Assembly (NCBI GenBank): GCA_041166025.1
Contig: JBEAMJ010000015.1
Coordinates: forward strand, 1 to 64,000
Direction of reading: 5' to 3'
From: UBA7672 sp041166025
GTDB lineage: Bacteria; Pseudomonadota; Alphaproteobacteria; Caulobacterales; Hyphomonadaceae
DNA: 64,000 bases
Shown here piece by piece: positions 8,921 to 16,902 of the stretch. The first letter of the stretch is position 1, and each line of letters opens with the position of its first letter. The notes beneath the pieces were generated by a model. That model did no database searches. It was not told the DNA's origin and saw only the letters and a program-made list of their open reading frames with translations. The translations under genes and the position numbers were made by a program.

Positions 8921-9903
8921 AACCGGGCAGGATTGTCGTGATCGGCGCGGGCGGAACGCTTGCGATGACCCGCCACGAGGGGGGGTTGGCGCCATCGCGA
9001 TCTGCATCTGATCTCATCGATGCGATAGGCGCGCATGTCGCGGGCATCGAGCTTGTCGCGGTAGACGCTTTTTCCCGTCCCAGCGCAAATCTCGGTTTTG
9101 CAGATGTGGTTCATCTGGCTCGTCTCGTCGAGCAAGCCGCTTCTGATGGCGCCTCCGGAGTTGTCGTTACACAGGGAACGGACACGATCGAGGAGACAGC
9201 CTTTGCGCTCGAGCTGATCTGCAGGGCTGACATTCCCATCGTTGTAACCGGTGGAATGCGGGGCGCGGCTGAACCCGGGGCCGACGGCCCGGCAAATCTG
9301 ATCGGCGCGATAATCGCGGCGGGTTCGGCCCCCGCCGGGATCGGAGTGCTCGTCGTCATGAACGATGAAGTCCACGCCGCCAGATATGTCGCCAAGATGC
9401 ATACAACGGCGCTTGATGCATTCTGCTCCGGAGATGCAGGCGCCATCGGTCGCATTGAGGAGGGGGCCCTTCGGCTTGGAAGCGCATCCTTGCCGAAGCT
9501 TGAAGCGGGACTTGATGATGGTTCCGGGCGGTGGCCCCGGGTCGCGCTGCTCCGTCTTGGCATCGACGACGACGGCTATTTGATCCGCGCGGTGGCTGCC
9601 GGCGAATTCGCGGGATGCGTCATCGAGGCAATGGGCGCAGGTCATGTTCCCGCTTCACTTGTCGGCCCTCTTGAACGCCTTGCGACGGGCATGCCCGTAG
9701 TGCTTGCATCGCGCACGGGCAGCGGGCGCGTGTGCAGGAAGACCTATGCCTATCCCGGATCGGAGATCGATCTGCTGGCGCGCAATCTCATCTGGGCCGG
9801 CGGTCTGTCGGGGCTCAAGGCGCGCGTGCTGCTGACGCTCTGTGTGGCAAGCTCACCAGGAAATCCCGCCGGCAAATTCGAGGAGATCGCGAGCCTCATA
9901 TGA
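8911..9903 (+). CDS. Asparaginase family protein
   Basis: Protein of 330 residues with both active-site threonine motifs of bacterial L-asparaginases: GAGGTLAMT with T16 and TQGTDTIEE with T90-D91. A VVTGGMRG segment follows at 111-118 and NDEVHAARYVAKMHT farther on, which carries the family lysine. It would hydrolyse asparagine (or glutamine) to the acid and ammonia. No signal peptide is seen, so it is cytoplasmic. The GTG start at 8911 lies inside the end of the epimerase gene, indicating translational coupling. In this operon it would process amino acids released from peptides. Confidence 0.9.
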   Translation: MGVKPGRIVVIGAGGTLAMTRHEGGLAPSRSASDLIDAIGAHVAGIELVAVDAFSRPSANLGFADVVHLARLVEQAASDGASGVVVTQGTDTIEETAFALELICRADIPIVVTGGMRGAAEPGADGPANLIGAIIAAGSAPAGIGVLVVMNDEVHAARYVAKMHTTALDAFCSGDAGAIGRIEEGALRLGSASLPKLEAGLDDGSGRWPRVALLRLGIDDDGYLIRAVAAGEFAGCVIEAMGAGHVPASLVGPLERLATGMPVVLASRTGSGRVCRKTYAYPGSEIDLLARNLIWAGGLSGLKARVLLTLCVASSPGNPAGKFEEIASLI

Positions 9904-9919
9904 AGCTGCGGCAAGTGGC

Positions 9920-9938
9920 GCCGGCCACAAGGGCCGGC
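9920..9938 (+). terminator. GC-rich hairpin after the peptide-catabolism operon
   Basis: GCCGGCC and GGCCGGC form a perfect 7-bp stem around a 5-base loop, 16 bases after the asparaginase stop. No T-run follows, so it is not a classical intrinsic terminator. It may stabilise the transcript end or mark the end of the operon. Confidence 0.35.
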
Positions 9939-10148
9939 AGGGCAGGATGCAAGCGGGACATACGTGATGTAAGGTTCCCGGAGCCAGATCCGAAGAAGGA
10001 CGTCCTGAGTTGAAGGGGATGAGACAGCAATCGTGGCCAGGGGCTCAGCTGCCGGCATGCCAGGCAACCAGCACACGGGCGCGGAACTGGGCGCTGCGAG
10101 CCTGGGCCAGCGCGAACATGCTTGCCAACCGAGACACCGGACAACGTC

Positions 10149-11207
10149 ATGATCCACCCGATCCTCGAGAAGATCACACGCTCAGCGCGCCACACGACAT
10201 TCTATCTCTCGTGTGGCCCGGTTGGTGGCGCGCCCGTCATTTTTGTTCACGGTTGGCCGGACTTATCCATCACCTGGCGTCACCAGCTTTCTGTCCTCGG
10301 GTCTCTGGGTATTCATGCCATCGCCCCTGACATGCGAGGTTACGGGCGGTCGTCTGCGCCGGGCTCACGCGCCGAATATGCGGTCGAAAATGCCGTGATC
10401 GACATGTGCGAACTGCTCGACCATCTGGGCGTCGAGAGGGCGATCTGGGTAGGTCACGACTGGGGATCGCCAGTCGTCTGGTCTCTCGCACAGCATCATC
10501 CGGACCGCTGTCACGGCGTCGTGAGCCTCTGTGCTCCCTATCTCCCCGACGGCTTTGCGCTCCAGTCCCTCCTGCCACATGTGGACAGGTCTATGTATCC
10601 CCAGGCCACCTTTCCTCTCGGGCAGTGGGCGTACTTCCGCTATCACCTCGAAGCCTTCGACGCGGGCGTCGCCAGCTTCGAGGCGGACCTCGTCAACACA
10701 GTGCGTCTTCTCTTCCGCTCTGGTGTCCCAGAGGATCAGGCGCGTCCTTCGTCCACTGCCTTTACGCTCGAGCGAGGTGGGTTTTTCGGTCGCCGAGGCC
10801 GGCCGCCTTCGCTGCAGCGCGACCCGTCCGTGCTGACCGAGGTCGATGAGAGCCGCTATGTGGCAGCACTCTCCCGGACGGGCTTCCGCGGGCCTAACAG
10901 CTGGTACTGCAACGATGAAGCCAATCTCCGCTACGCGGCTTCGGCCCGCGGCGGGACCCGGATCGATCTGCCCGTCCTGTTCCTGCATGCAGCGTGGGAC
11001 CCGAATTGCGATACGGTGAAATCGACCCTTGCAGATCCCATGCGTGGGCATTGTTCGGATCTGGAGGAGGTCGTGCTGCTGTGTGGTCACTGGATGGCGG
11101 AGGAGAAGCCTGCCGAGGTCAACGCGGCAATCGTGCGCTGGCTGGCGCGACGCTTCTCGCATCTTTGGACCGCCAAGGCGGCTACAGGCTCAACGGCTGG
11201 CAGCTGA
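10149..11207 (+). CDS. Alpha/beta hydrolase, epoxide hydrolase-like
   Basis: Protein of 352 residues from ATG 10149. The oxyanion motif HGWPD lies at 34-38 and the nucleophile elbow GHDWG puts D104 as nucleophile, the pattern of epoxide hydrolases and haloacetate dehalogenases rather than of serine esterases. The catalytic His lies in GHWMAEEKP near the C-terminus. An upstream in-frame TTG at 10122 is less likely. It is 245 bases downstream of the asparaginase gene and may be a separate unit. The substrate, an epoxide or halogenated acid, cannot be told. Confidence 0.82.
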   Translation: MIHPILEKITRSARHTTFYLSCGPVGGAPVIFVHGWPDLSITWRHQLSVLGSLGIHAIAPDMRGYGRSSAPGSRAEYAVENAVIDMCELLDHLGVERAIWVGHDWGSPVVWSLAQHHPDRCHGVVSLCAPYLPDGFALQSLLPHVDRSMYPQATFPLGQWAYFRYHLEAFDAGVASFEADLVNTVRLLFRSGVPEDQARPSSTAFTLERGGFFGRRGRPPSLQRDPSVLTEVDESRYVAALSRTGFRGPNSWYCNDEANLRYAASARGGTRIDLPVLFLHAAWDPNCDTVKSTLADPMRGHCSDLEEVVLLCGHWMAEEKPAEVNAAIVRWLARRFSHLWTAKAATGSTAGS

Positions 11208-11666
11208 CGCGCGCCGGGTGTTCAGTATGGTCAATCGGGTCATGAGGCTTGGGGCTGACATGGGCGTCGACCCCCAACGCATGTCCTCAGTCGAAAGCAA
11301 CCGTCAGCCCTTGGCTCGGTAACACGCCGAAGATCTGTCCTCCATGAAGCGGGACATGCGAGCTTCGGAGCGGATCACGACGCCGCTGGTTCCAAAGTGG
11401 GGTAATCCCGAATCTGGATGCGATTGTACAGGACTTGTTGCCTCTGCTTACGGGGCAGGGCGCGCGTTCGCTCCAATTGCCTGCCGCGAGCCCATGAATG
11501 GCCTGTGTGAGACATCCGGCGCGGCACTCTGCGGCAACTGACTATACGGGTTCAGGTGCCGGGCCGCATGCAGTGGCCAAGTTTGGTGTCCATTAGAGAT
11601 CAGTCAGTCCTGCGGCCGTCTTTCGATTGGCCGACAGATCATGACCCGTGGACATGTCGGCCGATC
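11208..11666. other. Non-coding gap with no recognised gene
   Basis: About 460 bases. Open frames on the + strand here are short or run antisense through the SDR gene on their right, with no ribosome site and no known motif. The only structure seen is the long inverted repeat at 11625-11666, listed separately. Confidence 0.4.
11625..11666. repeat. 12-bp inverted repeat at the end of the SDR gene
   Basis: GATTGGCCGACA at 11625-11636 pairs with TGTCGGCCGATC at 11655-11666 with one G-T wobble, leaving an 18-base loop. It begins directly after the stop codon of the leftward SDR gene, so it could protect the 3' end or end transcription, although no T-run follows on either strand. Confidence 0.5.
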
Positions 11667-12644
11667 CTAATTGGCTGGTTCAATAGCCATACCGCCAGAG
11701 TAGAGAATTTGTGGTCGCCATCCCAATTCTCTGCGGATCTTGCCGCTGGGTATCCTGTTGCTGAAGCCGACAAGGTTCACGCCTTCGAGGAAGGGCAACG
11801 CTGGGTCCTTCGGAGATTCCATCCGGGCAGGGTTCTCGTTTTCGGCAATGAGCCGCAAGATGTCTTCGACGGGATAAGCCGTTGGCGGAGGGCGTCCGGC
11901 AAGACGAGCCATGTCAGACATGAACCGCGCCCACGATACCCCCGACTCATCGCAAACGTTGTAGATCTCGCCGATTGCCTGCTGTTGCGTGGATGCCAGC
12001 ACAATCGCTTCAGCCAGATTGTCGACATGGACGAGCCCGGCATCGTTTGCGTCGCCATCCCCGATGACAAACGCGCCTGTTTCGCGGATCGATGCGAGCA
12101 GGCGATCGCCCCATGCGCCTCCGCCGCCGATGCCATAGACATTCGCCGGGCGAAGGATTGTCAGGGGAATGGCGTGCTTCACCGCGAGCTGGAGCGAAAC
12201 CATCTCCTGACCCTGCTTGGCACGCCCATAGGCCCCGGCCCAGGGGCCATGACCGAGCGCTTCCTCGCAAACGTGAGTTTGAATCAATGTGCCGTAGACA
12301 GCGATCGATGTGCAGACGACAAGCCTGGCGCCTGCTTCGGCAGCGGCCAGGCAGACATTGCGCGTGCCGTCGACAAAGATCGACCATTGCCGGTCGTAGT
12401 CTCCGCCATGTCCCACAAGGCCTGCGAGATGCACCACGACATCGCAGCCCGCCGAGGCAGCCTTGAGCGAGCCGGGATCGAGCAGGTTCCCGGTGCGCAC
12501 GTCGACACGCTCACCCCAGGGCGCAGGCGTTGCCTCACCTGGCAGGGCAAAGGTTCGGACATCGAAGCCGTCGGTCAGAAAGGCGGAGACAGTGCGCTGC
12601 CCGATGAATCCCGTGCCGCCCGTTATGAGAACCCTTCTGCTCAT
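11667..12644 (-). CDS. NAD(P)-dependent epimerase/dehydratase (extended SDR)
   Basis: Protein of 325 residues counted from ATG 12644. The Rossmann motif TGGTGFIG is at 8-15 and the catalytic YGRAK gives Y139 and K143. The VVVHLAGLVG segment is the usual NNAG-like strand of extended SDRs. Such enzymes oxidise or reduce sugar, sterol or hydroxy groups; the reaction here cannot be fixed. ATG 12644 is preferred over an upstream start because it follows GAGGG and because the upstream start would lie only about 18 bp beyond it, inside the leader next to the 12678 palindrome. It faces away from the PF10118 operon with the shared operator between them. Confidence 0.85.
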   Translation of the reverse strand: MSRRVLITGGTGFIGQRTVSAFLTDGFDVRTFALPGEATPAPWGERVDVRTGNLLDPGSLKAASAGCDVVVHLAGLVGHGGDYDRQWSIFVDGTRNVCLAAAEAGARLVVCTSIAVYGTLIQTHVCEEALGHGPWAGAYGRAKQGQEMVSLQLAVKHAIPLTILRPANVYGIGGGGAWGDRLLASIRETGAFVIGDGDANDAGLVHVDNLAEAIVLASTQQQAIGEIYNVCDESGVSWARFMSDMARLAGRPPPTAYPVEDILRLIAENENPARMESPKDPALPFLEGVNLVGFSNRIPSGKIRRELGWRPQILYSGGMAIEPAN

Positions 12645-12677
12645 GTCGCGCGCCCTCTTCAGTCTGCGCAGATTGAC

Positions 12678-12695
12678 ACTGAACAAATGTTTAGT
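12678..12695. promoter_or_regulatory. Candidate TetR operator, site 1
   Basis: ACTGAACAAATGTTTAGT, an imperfect palindrome with 7-base arms ACTGAAC and GTTTAGT around a 4-base spacer. It lies 33 bases from the SDR start on one side and 47 from the PF10118 start on the other. The same element recurs at 18504 and 21533, each time between divergent genes of the same pathway, one of them the TetR gene itself. Confidence 0.75.
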
Positions 12696-12742
12696 CTATC
12701 GTCCATCGCAAGCTTGCCGAGTCTGTTCTTGTGGAGCTGCCC

Positions 12743-13576
12743 ATGGGTGTGGCCGACAGTATTCCGATCCGCCGGCTCGACTTCGAGTTCGCCGACGACA
12801 TGGATCTCGTGTTCATCGAAGACGATCCGGCTCTGTCCTACCTCTTTGTGGGATCCTGGATGATGCTGCCGCATCTGGAGCCATTCCTCATCAGGACCGT
12901 CCAGGCGGCGCTGGATCAGGTGAAGAATGATCGCCTGCGTGAGGAAGCGATCCGCTTCTGCGCACAGGAAGGCCAGCATTTCCGCCAGCACCAGAAAATG
13001 AACGAGGTCGTGAAACGCATCCATCCAGCCGGACCGCGCCTGGCCGAGTTGGAACATGAAGTCGCGGCGATCTTCGAGGACTGGAGCGCGAACAAGCCAC
13101 TCAAATTCTGCCTGGCCTATGGGGAGGGTTTCGAATCCATGACCTGCGCCGCCGCCCGCGCGCAGATGCAGACGGGCATGTTCGACTACATGAAGGAGCC
13201 AATCAGGGGGCTGATGTACTGGCACATCATGGAAGAGGTCGAGCACCGCACGGTGGCTCACGACGTCTATCATGCCTGCGGCGGAAACTACCTTCATCGC
13301 ATGAAGCTGGCGATGTTCTTCCAGCGCCATTATCTGGGCCTGTGCAAGCGCTTTCAGGCGGCGATGATTGAGGCCGCACCCGAAGTCATGGCGCGTTATC
13401 AGCAGCCCGAGATGGAGGCGAAGCGACAGGCGCGCATGAGCGCTTACACCAAGGCCTTCATGCCGAAACTGCTGGCAACCTACACGCCGTGGTACAGCCC
13501 CTCATCAGTGCCGTTGCCGCCGTCCTATGAAGGCGCCCGCCGCACGTTCTCGGACCTGGCCCTGTCTGTCCGTTGA
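12743..13576 (+). CDS. PF10118-type predicted metal-dependent hydrolase
   Basis: Protein of 277 residues from ATG 12743, behind GGAG. It contains the helical, carboxylate- and His-rich pattern of this family: EAIRFCAQEGQHFRQHQ near 71-87 and EEVEHRTVAHDVYH farther on, likely a di-iron or other metal site as in ferritin-like proteins. The family name 'hydrolase' is a prediction; no reaction is established. It leads a four-gene run with the cupin, ADH and alpha/beta hydrolase genes, under candidate operator site 1. Confidence 0.75.
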   Translation: MGVADSIPIRRLDFEFADDMDLVFIEDDPALSYLFVGSWMMLPHLEPFLIRTVQAALDQVKNDRLREEAIRFCAQEGQHFRQHQKMNEVVKRIHPAGPRLAELEHEVAAIFEDWSANKPLKFCLAYGEGFESMTCAAARAQMQTGMFDYMKEPIRGLMYWHIMEEVEHRTVAHDVYHACGGNYLHRMKLAMFFQRHYLGLCKRFQAAMIEAAPEVMARYQQPEMEAKRQARMSAYTKAFMPKLLATYTPWYSPSSVPLPPSYEGARRTFSDLALSVR

Positions 13577-13605
13577 GGACGGCAAACATTTCGGAGAAAC
13601 TGCTT

Positions 13606-14154
13606 ATGGCGGAAGGCATCGCAGTGACGGACATGCAGGAAAAGTTCGCAGCCTATGCTGCCAAGGTGCAGGCCCGCGGAACGTTTCCGAAGTGGGACGC
13701 ACCGACCATGCTCGTGCGCAACGAGGACTTGCCATGGGCCGAGGCCGGGGACGGAAGCGCCATCAAGCTGCTGCATGTTGATCTGGCCTCCAATCTCTGG
13801 ATTTCCCTGACCCGACTACCCCCGGGCTATCGGGTCATCACCCACTTCCACACGGGTCACGTCTACGCGGTGACCCTCAAGGGCAGGTGGTTCTATGCAG
13901 AAAGCCCTGCCGAGGTTTCCGAAGCCGGCTCCTACCTCTTCGAGCCTGCCGGCTCCACGCACACGCTGTGCACGCCTCCAGACGTCGAAGGCGAAACACT
14001 TGTCTGGTTCGCAATCTACGGGGCCAACATCAACCTCAATGCAGACGGCGGCGTAGTCTCGATCGTCGATGCGCGTACTGTCCTTGAAATGTATGAGACG
14101 TACTGTGACGCGCTTGGCCTTGATTGCTCCAAGCTGATTGTTCTGGGCCGGTGA
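13606..14154 (+). CDS. Cupin protein, 2,4'-dihydroxyacetophenone dioxygenase-like
   Basis: Cupin of 182 residues. The metal-binding first motif reads ITHFHTGHVYAV and the second PAGSTHTLC, giving three His plus possible further ligands. The overall pattern (LPPGYRVITHFHTGHVYA, then LKGRWFY and SYLFEPAGSTHT) resembles iron dioxygenases that cut the C-C bond of alpha-hydroxyketones. ATG 13606 is chosen because GGAG precedes it; a TTG at 13573 overlaps the previous stop and is less likely. In this operon it could open a hydroxyketone made by the neighbouring dehydrogenases. The exact substrate is inference. Confidence 0.75.
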   Translation: MAEGIAVTDMQEKFAAYAAKVQARGTFPKWDAPTMLVRNEDLPWAEAGDGSAIKLLHVDLASNLWISLTRLPPGYRVITHFHTGHVYAVTLKGRWFYAESPAEVSEAGSYLFEPAGSTHTLCTPPDVEGETLVWFAIYGANINLNADGGVVSIVDARTVLEMYETYCDALGLDCSKLIVLGR

Positions 14155-14158
14155 TGCA

Positions 14159-15214
14159 ATGACCATGATGCGGGCGACCGTCCTCAGAAACGGGTCATTT
14201 GCAACGGAAATGCGCCAGCGGCCTCAGCCCGGTCCAGGGGAAGTCCTGGTGAAGGTCAGGAGCTGCGGCATCTGTGGATCCGATCTTCACCTGTTCAGGC
14301 ACCAGAGGGACACAATCGAGAAGGCGCGCTCGCTTGGCGCCGACGTGTCCGAACTGGAACGCGGCTATTCTCAGGGCGTCGTTCTTGGACACGAGTTTGT
14401 TGGCGAGATCGTCGACTTCGGTTCCGATACTCAACGAACGCTCAAGGTTGGCGATCGGGTTGTCTCCATGCCCTTCGTGGTCAAGGGCGGCGCCCCGGTG
14501 CTGATCGGCTCCAACCCGGAAACGTCTGGAGCATATGCGCAGTACATGACGCTGACTGAAGCCACGCTGTTGAAGGTCGATCCGGCGATCGCGAACGAGG
14601 CTGCTGCCTTCGTCGAACCGCTGGGCATTGCCGTGCACGCGGTGAACAAGTCAGGCATCACGCCCGGTGCAACGGCTGCCATTGTCGGGGCGGGGCCGAT
14701 CGGGCTTGCGATAATTGCTGTCCTGCGCGATCGCGGCATCGAGACGATTGTTGCGTCTGATCTTTCGCCGACGCGACGCAGGCTGGCGTTGACAATGGGC
14801 GCCTCCGAAGCTGTCAATGGTGCAGAAGCAAGTGCGGTCGCAAAAGCCGCTGTTCCAGGCAAGCCACTCTTTGTCTTCGAGAATACCGGCGCGCCCGGCA
14901 TGCTGCACCGGTTAGTGCTCGAAGCGCCTCAGAATGCCAAGCTTGTTGTCACCGGAATTGCGCCGGGCGAGGAGTCCTTCCTTCCGATGGTCGCCATCAT
15001 GAAGGAATTGAGCATGACCTTCGTGATCTACTACACGCAGGAAGAGTTCGCGCACGCGCTTGACCTCATCGGATCGGGGAAATTCGACTGGCGCGCCATG
15101 CACACCGGAACCGTCGGATTGTCAGGCATTCCAGGAGCGTTCGCGGACCTTCGGGATCCCGAACAGCACGCCAAGATCCTGATCGATCCATGGCTTGAAG
15201 CCGAAGCGGGGTAG
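14159..15214 (+). CDS. Zinc-binding alcohol dehydrogenase family protein
   Basis: Medium-chain dehydrogenase of 351 residues. Catalytic zinc ligands are seen at C36 or C39 (SCGICGSD) and H78-E79 (VLGHEF); the nucleotide site is AAIVGAGPIGLA near 175. The four-cysteine structural zinc lobe of classical ADHs is absent, replaced by a segment without cysteines (PVLIGSNPETSGAY). A longer insert separates the catalytic Cys from His. ATG 14159 lies 4 bases after the cupin stop, so translation is coupled. It would oxidise an alcohol in the pathway of region B. Confidence 0.85.
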   Translation: MTMMRATVLRNGSFATEMRQRPQPGPGEVLVKVRSCGICGSDLHLFRHQRDTIEKARSLGADVSELERGYSQGVVLGHEFVGEIVDFGSDTQRTLKVGDRVVSMPFVVKGGAPVLIGSNPETSGAYAQYMTLTEATLLKVDPAIANEAAAFVEPLGIAVHAVNKSGITPGATAAIVGAGPIGLAIIAVLRDRGIETIVASDLSPTRRRLALTMGASEAVNGAEASAVAKAAVPGKPLFVFENTGAPGMLHRLVLEAPQNAKLVVTGIAPGEESFLPMVAIMKELSMTFVIYYTQEEFAHALDLIGSGKFDWRAMHTGTVGLSGIPGAFADLRDPEQHAKILIDPWLEAEAG

Positions 15215-15217
15215 GGC

Positions 15218-16099
15218 GTGATCGAGGGCGCTTCAAGACGTACCCTGGACTGCAACGGACTGTCATTCTCCGCCTATGAGATGGGCGCTGGTCCTGCTGT
15301 TCTTTGCCTGCATGGCTTTCCTGATACCGCACACACATGGTGCCATACCCTGCCGAAGCTGGCGCGGGCCGGCTACCGGGCGGTCGCTGTTGCGTTGAGA
15401 GGATACGAAACTAGTTCGCATCCCGCCGATGGGGACTACAGCCTTGCCGCGCTGGCGAGCGATGTGCCCGGCTGGCTGGACGCCCTCGGCGTCGAAAAGG
15501 CTTGTCTGGTCGGCCATGACTGGGGCGCCAACATCGCTTACGCCGCAGCGGTGCTTTGCCCCGACCGGATCGACAGGCTCGTCACCATGGCCGTGCCCCA
15601 TCCGTCGGCCTTTGCGGCTGCGCTGATCGGCGACTATGAACAGATGCGCCGGTCCTGGTACATCTATCTCTTCCAGCTTCGTGGCATGGCAGAGCATGTG
15701 GTTGAGGCAAATGCTCATGCCTTCCTGAAGCGCCTGTGGAGTGACTGGTCGCCCGGATGGACGGATCAATCGTCGCTCGCATCAATCGAGACCGCCTTCG
15801 CACAGCCCGGCGTTCTGGCTGCAGCGCTGGGATACTATCGCGCAGCTTTCGATCCGGCTCATCCGCGTGCAGCAGAGACCCAGAGACTTCTTGGTGCCCC
15901 GGTCTTGGCTCGGACATTGGGCTTGTGCGGGGCAAATGACGGATGCATTGGTCCGGCGATTTTCGAGGCGTCGATGCCGCCAGCCCTGTTTCCTGCAGGT
16001 GTGCGGACCGTTCGCATCCCCAACGCTGGACACTTTCTGCATCTGGAGGAACCGGATGTCGTAAATGGCGAGATCCTGAACCACCTGCGTTCGCTCTAG
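15218..16099 (+). CDS. Alpha/beta hydrolase, epoxide hydrolase-like
   Basis: Protein of 293 residues with HGFPD at 32-36 and GHDWG giving nucleophile D101; the final His is in NAGHFLHLEEP. This is the epoxide hydrolase/dehalogenase pattern. The GTG start at 15218 is 3 bases beyond the ADH stop, so it is the last gene of the four-gene operon beginning at 12743. Its TAG shares the palindrome CTAG with the stop codon of the convergent gene at 16096. Confidence 0.85.
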   Translation: MIEGASRRTLDCNGLSFSAYEMGAGPAVLCLHGFPDTAHTWCHTLPKLARAGYRAVAVALRGYETSSHPADGDYSLAALASDVPGWLDALGVEKACLVGHDWGANIAYAAAVLCPDRIDRLVTMAVPHPSAFAAALIGDYEQMRRSWYIYLFQLRGMAEHVVEANAHAFLKRLWSDWSPGWTDQSSLASIETAFAQPGVLAAALGYYRAAFDPAHPRAAETQRLLGAPVLARTLGLCGANDGCIGPAIFEASMPPALFPAGVRTVRIPNAGHFLHLEEPDVVNGEILNHLRSL

Positions 16100-16902
16100 G
16101 CTCCATCGAGACGGTGCAGCAGGCGTCCCAAACTGTCCTGGAAAGCTTCGGGCTTCTCGACATGCACAAGGTGGCCTGCCCCGGCCACTTCTTCCACAAA
16201 TCCTGGGGGCAGTCTGCCAGACAGAGCGTCCATCGCAGACTTTGCGCCGGGAAACCGATCATCAAGGGAACCCTTGATCTGGGCGACCGGCATCTCGAAC
16301 CAGAACCCCGGTTCGTTGCGGCATCCAAAAGCCAAGGCCTCATAGATCGCATTGCGAACATGAGGAGCGTGCTGTTTCATGCTCCGGGCAAAAGCCTCCT
16401 GAACATCTTCACGGACACTGACCTGACAGGCAAACCGATGACAGAAACGCGACCAGGGCGTCACCGCCATTTGCAGCTTTAGGAGCGCATTCAAGACCCA
16501 CGGCGATGGAAGATGCATCATCGCGATGGGGACGCAGGCGTAGGCAATCAGGGAGGTTGTATGCTGCGGAAACTGGCGGGCGAACGACTGGGCAATCATT
16601 CCACCGAATGAGAAGCCAAGTTGATGCGCCTGCCGGACCTCGGCCGCAGCCATCACCTCGGCGAGCATTTCCGCAGCTTTCTTCAACCGCCGTGCTGGAC
16701 GGACATGTGCCGACCCGCCATGGCCGGGCAAGTCCCAGAAGAGGAGGTTGTGGCGCTCGCCGAAGGGGGCGAGTACGGCGCAGAAATCCTCATGCCTTCC
16801 GAACGATCCATGAGTTACGGCAAGCCAGCTTCGATGCCTGCGCCCGCTTGTCCAGTAAGCCAGGCCGCCGGCTGTGTGACCTTGCGTGAGCGATAGCGTC
16901 AT
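16096..16902 (-). CDS. Alpha/beta hydrolase (serine type)
   Basis: Protein of 268 residues. The oxyanion strand THGSFG, the LPGHGGS segment and nucleophile elbow LGFSFGGM (Ser) with the late GAGHLVHVEKPE are the standard features of serine alpha/beta hydrolases, so an ester or thioester bond is the likely target. ATG 16902 overlaps the ligase stop by 4 bases (ATGA), so the ligase and hydrolase genes form one leftward operon under operator site 2. A longer upstream start (16980) would lie inside the ligase gene and adds only low-complexity residues. Confidence 0.85.
   Translation of the reverse strand: MTLSLTQGHTAGGLAYWTSGRRHRSWLAVTHGSFGRHEDFCAVLAPFGERHNLLFWDLPGHGGSAHVRPARRLKKAAEMLAEVMAAAEVRQAHQLGFSFGGMIAQSFARQFPQHTTSLIAYACVPIAMMHLPSPWVLNALLKLQMAVTPWSRFCHRFACQVSVREDVQEAFARSMKQHAPHVRNAIYEALAFGCRNEPGFWFEMPVAQIKGSLDDRFPGAKSAMDALSGRLPPGFVEEVAGAGHLVHVEKPEAFQDSLGRLLHRLDGA

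Noticed and set aside
11556..12863. Open frame of 435 codons on the + strand
   Set aside because: Antisense to the SDR gene and running into the PF10118 gene; no recognisable domain.
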